From positions 211,363-275,139 of the forward strand of contig NW_014577244.1 of assembly GCF_000485595.1 (NCBI RefSeq): a stretch of DNA of 63,777 bases. The letters are read 5' to 3'. The notes under the pieces were generated by a model. That model ran no database searches, was not told where the DNA came from, and saw only the letters and a list, made by a program, of their open reading frames with translations. Numbering within the stretch: the first letter of the stretch is position 1; the number at the start of each line of letters is the position of its first letter. The translations under genes and the position numbers were made by a program. Below, one piece after another: positions 35,932-45,070 of the stretch. The stretch is from Priapulus caudatus (taxonomy: Eukaryota > Priapulida > Priapulimorpha > Priapulimorphida > Priapulidae).

Positions 35932-36495
35932 CTAGAATTTAGTCTGCCATGACGGCTGTACTGACCTTATTCTAATTTTATAAATCTGTCCCAAGAATTT
36001 CACTTGTGTTGAGTTCTGCAGCGCTTCTTGGTACACAACATTGTTGGTGTTGCCATCTTCAGAGAGGATGTAGAGGTTATCTGGGTTACCGACCTTGGAG
36101 CACCCCACATAGAGCTGGTCATGGGAAAACACTGGCTGACTCAGGTTGAGTCGAACGACCTTGAGGGACTGGCCCTGGGCCTTGTTGATGGACATGGCAA
36201 AGCTCAGCTTGACTGGAAACTGCAGCCTCTTGAAGTGAAATGGCAGGTCTGATGGGATGAGCGGGATCCTTGGGATGAAGACATTTTCGCCCTTGCCCTT
36301 GCCTGTCATGATTTTGGCTTCGATGCCTCTGGGCATGAGCTGCTTGACTGTGAGCCTTGTGCCGTTGCAGAGCTTGGGAGCATCCAGGTTGCGCATTAGC
36401 AATGTTCGCGCTGTTCGGCATTCTCTGCAGAGCGTGCTGTTTGATGGGCCAGTTTCTTTGCCCTTGCAGTTGAACTGCTGAAGGACGATCGGCAT
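35932..36495 (-). pseudogene. Helitron helicase (Pif1-like) C-terminal fragment
   Basis: 187 codons open, matching the last part of the Helitron Rep-helicase: CNGTRLTVKQLMPRGIEAKI, IPRIPLIPSDLPFHFKRLQF, the motif V-like LSFAMSINKAQGQSLK, then QLYVGCSKVGNPDNLYIL. Superfamily 1 helicases carry arginine in motif VI (CSRV); here it is lysine, which would weaken ATP hydrolysis. The Rep nuclease domain and helicase motifs I-IV are absent, so the gene is a truncated relic although no stop interrupts this part. Confidence 0.85.
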
Positions 36496-36522
36496 TTTAT
36501 GCGATTGCCTGATTTTGAGCCT

Positions 36523-36747
36523 GACTATAGTTGAGCGCTAGGATTGCTGTTTACTTTTCTGCTGCGCTAGGATTCGTCTTGACTTTTCTGCTGCGCTAGG
36601 ATTCGTCTTGACTTTTCTGCTGCAGTGTATAGTCGAGCGCTAGGATTGCTGTGTACTTTTCTGCTGCGCTAGGATTCGTCTTGACTTTTCTGCTGCGCTA
36701 GGATTCGTCTTGACTTTTCTGCTGCAGTGTATAGCCGAGCGCTAGGA
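36523..36747. repeat. Compound tandem repeat beside the Helitron
   Basis: A ~38-base unit (GCGCTAGGATTCGTCTTGAC TTTTCTGCT) is grouped into a ~118-base higher-order unit repeated twice before the gap at 36748. Confidence 0.8.
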
Positions 36748-37299
36748 NNNNNNNNNNNNNNNNNNNNNNNNNNNNNNNNNNGTTAAAAAGCCCGATAATT
36801 TTGCGTTTTGCGATCCATTTTTCGTGGGGACAGGTTGCAGTTGGTATTTCCAGCCGACAATGTTCTATAGCCCTGCGGCAGTCAATGTACGCGGGCTATA
36901 GTACTAGAGCTAAGGTGGCGGTAGCTAGTTACGTACTAGTAGAGATGTAACCTGCATGATACAGGTGGTTCCGGTTCCGCTTCACTACACTTCACCGCCT
37001 GTACCACTTGCGTCTTCAACCCGCTTCGCGAAGCAAGAAATCATTGCGCCCAATCAGAGAGCTGTAACGGGCCAATCAGCCAATCAGCGAACAGGCTTTT
37101 GCCTGACGTCATTTCCCAAGTTATTCAAGTTGCCTGATCGATAACGAGGCTTGCGAACCGCCAGGGTTGAGCTCGCGTACAGGCGGTAGATAGTGTAGTG
37201 AAGCGGAACATACCGCCTGTATCATACAGCTTAGTAGAGATGTTGACATTGTTCAATTTGTTGTGCCCAAACTTGGAATCTTGCACAAACTTGGAATTT

Positions 37300-40200
37300 C
37301 AACGCATCCGCAGTTTGGGCAACCAATCTTGAGGTTGGGCAAACAGGTAAACAGAGCTTGCACAAACCATAGCGCAAACATATGATTATTAGGATTTCAA
37401 ATGTTATATCATAACTATAAGGTCGTATACCTTCTTTCCTTAATCAAATGTGTTTGGCACCTTTGTATAAGTATTAAATGATTATAATAAATAATTGGAT
37501 AAATATTATATGAAATGAATCTCTTCCTAGTTTACACCACGCACACCACACACTCGCTATGAGCCACAGGCACTTGAAGCGTTTCAATAAAATATAAATT
37601 ATAATGCTAAGTAAATACGAAATCTATTTACTACCAAATTCTTAATGTTTCTATATACTCTCTTTCACCTATTATTGCCGGCAGTTTCCTGTCAATTCCG
37701 TCCAAATGTCCCTACGTGCAACCATACCCTGCCGGCGCCATTGCTCTCGCGCAGGGCCGTAGGTAAATTTTGTAGAAGGCAAATGTTGTGAGTTAAGGAT
37801 ACTCTCCACGTTGTGCATGAAATTTTATCGATTTTTTGTTTTCAACTTTATTCGATGGCTAACCACTATGCGCCAACCTCTTGTACAGTGCTCATTTAAT
37901 CATTATAACGGTAGCACTGTGAACTGTCGCGACCGGCGTTTTTGCTTCGCCCGTCCGTACATGCTGTAGTGAGGCCGTTCCAGCCTGCGGGGCGCGGCCG
38001 CGGCTGACGTCAACTGACGTCACAGACCACAATGATACAACCAGCATTTCAGCGATATTCACTGAGCCAGTTATCGCATCAATATTCAGGAGTAGATTAA
38101 TGAGGGAATTCTCTATTATCTACTCCTGACAACATGCAAACCCTGCTTAACAGCTGTACTAACTATCCCCCCCCCCCAACGACCCCCCCCACCTGGATCC
38201 AATTAAGTATCCCACAGGAGCCTAAAATAGTTCTGCACACCTTCGGCAAACCGCACGGTAGCCATTAAGGTACGCAAGGTTGTTGACAGTGACGTCGAGG
38301 CCAGATGGGGCGTGTTCGCAGCCATTTGCAGCGAATGTCCGTCGGTTCCGTTTGGGTACTTCACGGGCCGCCGCCGACCCTCGTAATTTTCTCAAGATTT
38401 CTCAAGGTGCATTGGAACATTTTACGCAATTTAGTGGTAGTCAGTTATGTCATGGATCATGTCGCAGTAAGGTAATGAAAATTAGATTATATCACATATG
38501 TTCAACGACAATCTTTGGGCAGCACAGGCGGTCACATTCATTTGTGAAAATAGAAAACCCGTCATTTCTCCGTTTGAATTCTGACATGAGTAAGCCGACT
38601 GTATAAATGGATATTTCTCTCACGTCTGTGATTACAACTACGAATAAAATGTTTTAATTTAAAGCACCTCGTTTTATAATGGTAACGAATATTGTGGTAA
38701 AAAAGGCGCGTCAGGCGATTGGTATTAAGTGCGTACTTATTTAGTTATCGCCTGCTTTAATTCGCTAAAATTTCTATTTTAACATCCACAACTTGATTTT
38801 TAAGCAGTTTTTTTTTCGAGTTATTCTCGTAAATATGAAAATTAAAAGAAAAAATGCCTGGACGCGCTATTTTGGTCGCATATTGTGGCATTAACGATGT
38901 GGCAAGGAAATTTTTGTATCCTCAGCTCTTTCTGTAATTGAGGACAATAGTCCAAAATACCCATTTCTTTAACAATAAAAATTCAAAATTTGTCGTGGGA
39001 ACCACTAATTAGCCGTGCTGGAAATTGTCATGAAGATTTTTTGGGCGTGAGCATAAGAGAAGTATCTCCTAATATCAAATAATAACACAAGTGATTTGGA
39101 TTCCGATTCATTTGCCAGACTAAACGTCTTATCTTCCACTTAGAGCAATACTCCGTGCACCAACGTGGAGAGTGAATCCCTTAAAGAAACAAGGCAGCGA
39201 ACGATGCCAATAGGGCGTGGGGGTATGGGCCGCGCTTAATTTTTTTTTTCTCTTGGAGAAAATTTGCGTAGGAGGCAGTTCCGCTTGCGCTCGGCTATTT
39301 GCCTAATGGTAAGCTACGAACCCTGCTCTCGCGGCTGCCACTGTTTTTGCACGCACTTACACTAATATAATATAGCAGTAGATAAGGCGGGATCGGCACA
39401 ACAGTTTGCCTTGACGCTGCGCTGGATTTTCACGCTTTCAAACAGGCACGAAAGTACACATTCCAAGCAGCTGCCATCTTTGTTTCTATGTCAATAACAG
39501 TGTCACAGCTTATCATATACAAAACAGTACTGTCCATCTGTTCGTAACCGGCGCAGGCTGTGTCACGCGAAATCACACAAGAGCTGACACAAATTCTCCC
39601 GGGCAGCCGCCCGCCGGATGGCATGCGACCCGGCCGCCGATCACCGGCGTCGCGAAGCTTGCCCGCATAATGTAAATGGCTGTCAGAATCAGGGCTATAT
39701 ATAGACTAGAGCATACGTGCCCACCTCGATTACCCATCGAGTGAACTAAAGGCTAAGCCGAGAAGGTGGGAGCGAGGAGAGGATGGTACTCTGTTGGCGC
39801 GGGACGCCGGCATATTATTACCAACTTCCGTACGAGCCTCGTCATTGGAACGTCGCAAAAACGTTGCGGCGTTGCAGCGCAAGAATGAAGTCACAAAGAG
39901 CGCCGGTAGGTGTTTCCTGATTCTGACAGCCATTTACATTACGGGGCAAGGTTCGCGAACGCGAGAATTCCGTCAGTCTTTGTGTGATTTTGCGTGACAC
40001 AGCTCGGTTACGAACAGAGACAGTATGTTTTTATAACAAGTGAACACTGTTATTGACATAGAAACAAAGATGGCAGCTGTTGGATGTGTATTCGTGCTGT
40101 GAAAGTGTGAAATCCAGCGAGCGTCGAGCGAATTTTGCGATCCCGCTTTCCTACCTGCTATATATATTAGTGTAAACGTGCAACAGTGGAGCCGCGAGAG

Positions 40201-40470
40201 CAATGGCGCCGGCAGCGTATATAGTTGCACGTAGGATTTGGACGGAAATGACAGGAAACTGTCGGCAATAATAGGTGAAAGAGAGTATAGAAACATTAAG
40301 AATTTGGTAGTAAATAGATTTCGTATTTAGTTAGCATTATATTTCATTGAAACGCTTCAAGTGCCTGTGCTATGCGCGGTTGTTGAATCACAGACTGTTT
40401 TCAGTTTGCCCAATCTTGAGATTGGTCAGCCAAACTAGGGAATCCGCAGTTTGGGTAGCGCAATCGCTGT
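37300..40470. mobile_element. Large nested foldback element
   Basis: Outer inverted arms ~37300-37750 and ~40170-40470 share ACCAATCTTGAGGTTGGGCAAAC-type ends and the block with CAGGCACTTGAAGCGTTTCA, CTATTTACTACCAAATTC and TTTCACCTATTATTGCCGGC. Inside lies a second palindrome, ~39310-39690 against ~39920-40205 (CAAAGATGGCAGCTG, CTGATTCTGACAGCCATTTA). Centre ~39755. No transposase frame. The inner part is GC-rich with CRE-like TGACGTCA near 38010-38025. Confidence 0.65.
38087..38128. repeat. 42-base minimal derivative of the CAGGAG foldback family
   Basis: Only the two termini remain: CAGGAGTAGATTAATGAGGG followed by its imperfect complement ending ATTATCTACTCCTG. It has the same ends as the 781- and 640-base copies in EXOC8. 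Confidence 0.65.
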
Positions 40471-40574
40471 TGTATAATAAAGTTTGGTTACGACAGAGAC
40501 ACAACAGTCAATGGTTAAGTATGCACAGTGACAATCCTAGGCGCACCCTACACTTTCCGTAGTACTACAGCTAC

Positions 40575-41200
40575 TAAGCTAGGAATGGGTGTCCCTATGC
40601 TGCTAGTACTAGTAGTGATACGACAAGGCTCTGCCCAACAAAGCTCCACTGTGTCACTGACACTATATCCACTATCCAGTGCAGTGGACACCGACAAACT
40701 TGTACGACTACGAGAACATAACATTCAGAACCGTCTACGACTACGTCTCGACCACAGGCACTTGGAACGTCTCAATAAAAAAAAGGTAAATAAACACGAA
40801 ATCTATTTACTACTAAAGTCTTAATGTTTCTCTACTCTATTTCGCCTATAATCACCTGTAAATGCCGGTCAAATGCTCATCTGCAACACACAAGTACACC
40901 GCACGCTAGCTGCTGCAAACTGACACATAAATATATACCTATAACCTATATATTTATGTGTCAGTGTGCAGCAGCTAGAGTGCGGCGGCCAGCGTGTGAC
41001 AGTGTGTCGCAGATGAGCATTTGGACGGCATTTACAGGAAATTGTCGGCAATAATAGGTGAAAGAGAGTAGAGAAACATTAAGACTTTGGTAGTCAATAA
41101 ATTTCGTATTTATTTAGCATTAGATTTTATTGAAACGCTCCAAGTGCCTGTGGTCTCGACGTAGTACTAGAAGCCTGACAGTGACACCCCTAGTTCCATA
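40575..41200. mobile_element. Foldback element, ~625 bases
   Basis: Ends CTAGGAATGGGTGTC / GACACCCCTAGTTCC; inner arms around 40745-40870 and 41005-41150 are strong inverted copies, with a central hairpin at 40915-40975 (TGACACATAAATATATACCT and its inverse). Shares subterminal sequence with the 37.3-40.5 kb element. Confidence 0.7.
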
Positions 41201-42073
41201 CGAAAAACCGTGTAGCTTAAAAAAAACAGTGAAATGGAGTTGTTTTTGAAGTTTATACAAATGGCAAAATCCATACTTGCATTACTGCGCATGCGCGAGA
41301 ACTAATACCACAAGGCTGGCGAGAGTGTATGCAAATCATGCATAATTCAAACAGTAATGGTGACCTTGTTCGAATTTCTCCCTTATCAAAACTCAAAAAT
41401 GCTCGCTGACACGTAAATTCATACTTGGCAATAGTGCACATATGGTTAATAACATCGTGGAAGTACAAAGATGTAGTAAAAGCCATCAGCAGTTGGCTAG
41501 TGGTACATTTTGTTACAGCGCTTTGTTAGCTACCGGTACAAGGTTTGGTCGCTACGTTCGCTTGTGACCTTCTCGCCTCGTAGTGAGAAGTGATAACGTA
41601 ACTTGTGGCTACTAGTCTGGGTACATAATACCCGCACGCTCACAACTGTGTCAAAACTACCCGCAATTTACTTTCTCGCTTCTGGCTAAGTGGCAGTTAT
41701 GGTGTTACAAATCAGAATCAAAAGTCTAAATATACATCAAAGGTAAGTATGTATGTCATGATCAAGGGAACTGCATTGATAAACAAAATACTAGTAAGTT
41801 AATCACCAAATGCAACTGTAATACATTGGTTGCATCTTCCTTAAACTGGCAAAAATGATAAAAGTTATAGCAGTTTATTTTCTGAATATTTATGAAATAA
41901 CATTGAGAATATTAAAGGAAAAAATGAAGATTTTCATTTAAAAAACTTATGGATTACTCCATATCCTATATAAATAAATGATTCTGTCAAAAGTAAACTT
42001 TCAAACTAAGTCGTAGGATTTTGCTTTATCATTGCAGGACCTGGAAGCTAGTCTACAAGGATCATACTGCAGT
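41201..42073. other. Upstream region of TTC32/KICS2
   Basis: No conserved coding sequence. A possible 5' exon ends at 41742 (CAAAG|GTAAGTA) and pairs with the acceptor at 42037. The promoter should lie to the left of it, around 41500-41700, but no core element is distinctive. Confidence 0.4.
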
Positions 42074-42577
42074 ATGAACGCAGAAATTGAAATTCCGTAC
42101 CCTCTAGAAAAGTTTACAGAGGCCGAACACCTTTTCAACTGTGGCAGACGAAATGAAGCATTTACTGAGTACAGTGCATTCATTGTGACATGTGAACAAG
42201 CAAAGCGCAATGCGCAAATTCACCCGAAGCTATCTTCTGTACAAGCAGAACTTGGCGATTGTCAATTGCTCAAGTACTTGGCACTGGCTTATAACAATAG
42301 AGGCTACATCAGCTATCGACTCGTGAACTTTGATGATGCAATAGCAGACTACAGTCTTGCGATCGATTGTGATCGGAATCTTGTGGTGGCGTGGTACAAC
42401 AGAGGTCTAGTGCACTACCGGCTAGGAAGGTTTGACGAAGCGTATTCCGATCACCAGCGAGCGTTAAAACTAGACGAGAAATTCGAACCGGCGAAAGACT
42501 TCCTGTGGCGGATCGAAGCCGACCGAACGCTACAGTTCGCAGGAGCGCGGAAAGCCGACAGGAGCGGCGAAGCGTGA
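42074..42577 (+). CDS. TTC32: Tetratricopeptide repeat protein 32
   Basis: Predicted 167-residue TPR protein matching the family of human TTC32 (151 residues), whose molecular role is poorly known. Three TPR-like helical hairpins are visible: about residues 15-48 (FTEAEHLFNCGRRNEAFTEY), 75-106 (ALAYNNRGYISYRLVNFDDA) and 109-140 (VVAWYNRGLVHYRLGRFDEA). The AYNNRG and YYNRGL-like blocks are the family hallmark. The coding part is one exon. A good acceptor (pyrimidines then CAG) ends at 42037 and a donor AAAG|GTAAGT sits at 41742/41743, so a 5' exon probably lies upstream. The frame stays open from the acceptor to the ATG, so up to 12 extra N-terminal residues are possible if the 5' exon codes. 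The C-terminal ~20 residues (KADRSGEA) look unconserved. The stop is 7 bases before the KICS2 start. Confidence 0.85.
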   Translation: MNAEIEIPYPLEKFTEAEHLFNCGRRNEAFTEYSAFIVTCEQAKRNAQIHPKLSSVQAELGDCQLLKYLALAYNNRGYISYRLVNFDDAIADYSLAIDCDRNLVVAWYNRGLVHYRLGRFDEAYSDHQRALKLDEKFEPAKDFLWRIEADRTLQFAGARKADRSGEA

Positions 42578-42584
42578 AATCGCG

Positions 42585-43913
42585 ATGGCGACCCGCGAGC
42601 AGGCCTTCCTCGAGACGTTCTTCGTCGCGATCAGTCAGTTTGCGTTTGACAAGGCGAAGGATCTCGTCGAGAAGGAGAAGGAGGCGTACCGCACCTACGT
42701 CGGCTCGACGTGGTTCCAGTTCCTCATCACGCTCGTGCCGTTTGCGCAGGCCGAGAAGTCGTACGCGTGCCTCCTGTTCCTGCTGCGCCGCGGCCTGTTC
42801 GGCACGGGTCTCGGCACGCGCGACAGCGGCGTGCGCGCCGCCTACGACTCGATCAAGACGGAGCTGCGCAAGATCGAGGACGCCGGGCGGCAGCTGGCAG
42901 GCGGCGGCACGAGCGTGTCACTCGAGAAGCTCGTCTCACACCTGTGCGGCCAGCTCGGCCACCTGGTGGACGCGCGCGGCGACGCGATGGACTTCTACGA
43001 GCGGCTGCACGCCGTCGGCTCGCAGCGGCAGCTGAACATCGACGAGATGCTTGAGCAGCTCACCGCGCTCACCGCCGCCCACCAGAAGAGCTTCCACCAC
43101 CCGCTGCTCGGACCCGTCAGGTCGAGCTTCCACCTCGAGATGGAGGTGCTGCGTAACCTGCTGCAGGCGCAGCTGCACATGTCGCGCTGGCGCTTCCTGC
43201 CGTCGCTGCTGTGTCTCAACGACGCGCACGCGAAACTGGCCGCGTGGGGCCCCACGCTGCAGCACAAGGAGGTGTCGACGTTCAGCTTCATGGGCCTGTC
43301 GCCGCGGCACACTGCCGCGCCCGTCCTCTACGACTGGCTGCGCTCGTACCGCGCCACGCTCGTCTCCAAGTTCACGCTCTACTTCCACGAGGTGCTCGGC
43401 AAGCAGACGGCGTCGTCCGAGATGAAGCTGCTGACGGCGCGCACGTCCGTCGACTACCACGCGAAGATCGTCTCGTTCCAGCGCAAGTCGGACGCGTACA
43501 GCGTGTCGCTCGTCTTCGACACGCACGGCGCGCAGCCGGCGACGTTCGACGGTCACGGCTACCACCACCCGGCACGCGTCGCGCAGCGCCCGCTTGGACT
43601 CGACAGCTTCCCGGCGATCTTCTTCTACCCGCCGAGCGAGAAGCCGACGGCGCACTGGGCGAGCGTCGTGCGCATCATGACCGACCACAAGGCGAGCGAG
43701 CTGAGCGGCATGGACCGCGTCGTGTCGTTCTACGACCGGCACGTGCAGACGACCTACTTCATGATGGCCGCCGAGGCGCACATGACGCTCGTCGTCATCT
43801 TCGACTGCAAGAAGTCGGAGCGCGACTCGTACGTGACCAACTTCATCGTCGACATGTGCGGCAGCCTGCGCGGCACCAAGCTCTTCGCCAGCCTGAAGCC
43901 CGGCGTCAAGTAA
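42585..43913 (+). CDS. KICS2: KICSTOR complex subunit KICS2 (C12orf66)
   Basis: 442 residues, almost the same length as the human protein (445), in one uninterrupted exon. KICS2 is part of KICSTOR (KPTN, ITFG2, KICS2, SZT2), which holds GATOR1 on lysosomes so that mTORC1 falls silent when amino acids are low (known for vertebrates). Visible family blocks: QAFLETFF and FDKAKDLVEKEKEA near the N-terminus, FHHPLLGPVRSSFHLEMEVL near residue 170, WRFLPSLLCLNDAHAKL, FSFMGL, KFTLYFHEVLGKQTASSEMK, the HGYHHP block, and the C-terminus ending FASLKPGVK. No membrane segment or signal peptide. Third codon positions are almost all G or C, unlike the AT-rich surroundings and unlike PIGA; this also opens long spurious frames on both strands. 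Start chosen at 42585 because it aligns with the family N-terminus and has G at -3 and +4. Start lies 7 bases after the TTC32 stop in another frame. Confidence 0.94.
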   Translation: MATREQAFLETFFVAISQFAFDKAKDLVEKEKEAYRTYVGSTWFQFLITLVPFAQAEKSYACLLFLLRRGLFGTGLGTRDSGVRAAYDSIKTELRKIEDAGRQLAGGGTSVSLEKLVSHLCGQLGHLVDARGDAMDFYERLHAVGSQRQLNIDEMLEQLTALTAAHQKSFHHPLLGPVRSSFHLEMEVLRNLLQAQLHMSRWRFLPSLLCLNDAHAKLAAWGPTLQHKEVSTFSFMGLSPRHTAAPVLYDWLRSYRATLVSKFTLYFHEVLGKQTASSEMKLLTARTSVDYHAKIVSFQRKSDAYSVSLVFDTHGAQPATFDGHGYHHPARVAQRPLGLDSFPAIFFYPPSEKPTAHWASVVRIMTDHKASELSGMDRVVSFYDRHVQTTYFMMAAEAHMTLVVIFDCKKSERDSYVTNFIVDMCGSLRGTKLFASLKPGVK

Positions 43914-44114
43914 CGCGGGGTGGCGGTCCGGGCCAGGGTTGAAGGCGGGGTTCGGGAAGAGGCTTGAGTGGAGGTGGGGTGGTAGCGAGGGTGGGGGGTG
44001 GAGATGGGGGGCCGGGGAACTCGGCTAGGATGTGTGGCAGCAAGCTGTTCATGAGCAAGAAGCCTTGTGTTGGAGAGATACAAAGGCTGCGGGGAAAGTA
44101 TGCCTGGCAGTGGC

Positions 44115-44495
44115 AGCCGGCCGGATACAGACGATAAATCTTCTGGTGAACATGTGATGCTCTCTGCAAAAATTTCTGTGAAAATGTGATGCTACCCACA
44201 GAATTTTTGCCGTGTGAAAATGCACTGCTTTCCATGAAAATTTGGCTGTGAAAATAAAATCCTTCACGCTGTATGTTTCCTGTGAAAATAAGATGTTTGC
44301 TGCAGAAATTTTGCTGTGAAACTAAAATGCTTCACGCTGTATTTCTCATGTGAAAATAAGATGTTTGCTGCAGAAATTTTGCTGTGAAACTAAAATGCTT
44401 CACACTGTATTTTACCTGTGAAAATGAAATACTTGCTGCAGAAATTTTACTTTGAAAATATGATGCTTTCCACGAAAATTTTGCTGTGAAAATTA
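44115..44495. repeat. ~70-base tandem repeat after KICS2
   Basis: Diverged copies of a unit containing GCTGCAGAAATTTTGCTGTG AAACTAAAATGCTTCACGCTG, with a shorter GTGAAAAT(A/G)(A/T)(A/G)ATG sub-repeat. Begins ~200 bases past the KICS2 stop, so possibly in its 3' UTR. Confidence 0.8.
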
Positions 44496-45070
44496 TGCAC
44501 GCAATGAATGTTTTTACATGGTTTAACTGAATTGACCATTTCCTGGGTCTAGCAAAATTCAGCTAAGTATGAGATTGAATAAGTTGTTATTTTCTAAGAA
44601 ACCAACTGTTAGTGTAAGCTGTTATAGAATCGGTGATAATGAAAGAAAATTTGAGAAAATTTGTAACAGTCCTGTTGTTAATTGATCTTAAAAAAACCAT
44701 TTGCATAAAACAAAGGCTGTTGTTTGGTATTAATGAGGTTGGACTGTGTATGCTACTTTTTCTCATCCAGCTTGCAAATGGTTGCTGTTGGTGTAGATGC
44801 ATAATAATAATCCGAATGAAAAATTTTTCTTCACAAATTCTTATTTTCTTCCGTAATGCATGTTTTCACGAATTTAAATTTTTAATACAACATAATAGTA
44901 TTGTATGATTAACATGTTTGTCTGTTTTACCTAAATTCTAGTCTCTTGGCTCACAATTGCACACCAGATGATGAATAACATATATGGTATTTAGGCAGGT
45001 GATAAGCTATTTGGGAGATGATCCACTAATTTAGTCGTTAATCATTTGGTTGCATTTCTCTCATCTCAGC
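44496..45070. other. Spacer between KICS2 and PIGA
   Basis: AT-rich, no gene seen. It must hold the PIGA promoter or first intron, since a splice-acceptor-like sequence directly precedes the PIGA start codon. Confidence 0.4.

Larger units (their letters stand above)
35525..36915. mobile_element. Inverted-arm element enclosing a Helitron fragment
   Basis: Arms ~35525-35688 and 36782-36915 are inverted copies (GGTGGCGGTAGCT..., TATAGCCCGCGTACATTGAC, AAAATTATCGGGCTTTTTAAC). A 34-base gap (36748-36781) touches the right arm. Between the arms lie unrelated DNA, a Helitron end and short tandem repeats. Confidence 0.65.

Noticed and set aside
42936-43781. 281-codon open frame on the minus strand inside KICS2
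   Set aside because: Product of the extreme GC3 of KICS2; Arg/Val/Glu-rich, no family resemblance, and the plus-strand KICS2 match is unambiguous. Other overlapping plus-strand frames here are rejected for the same reason.
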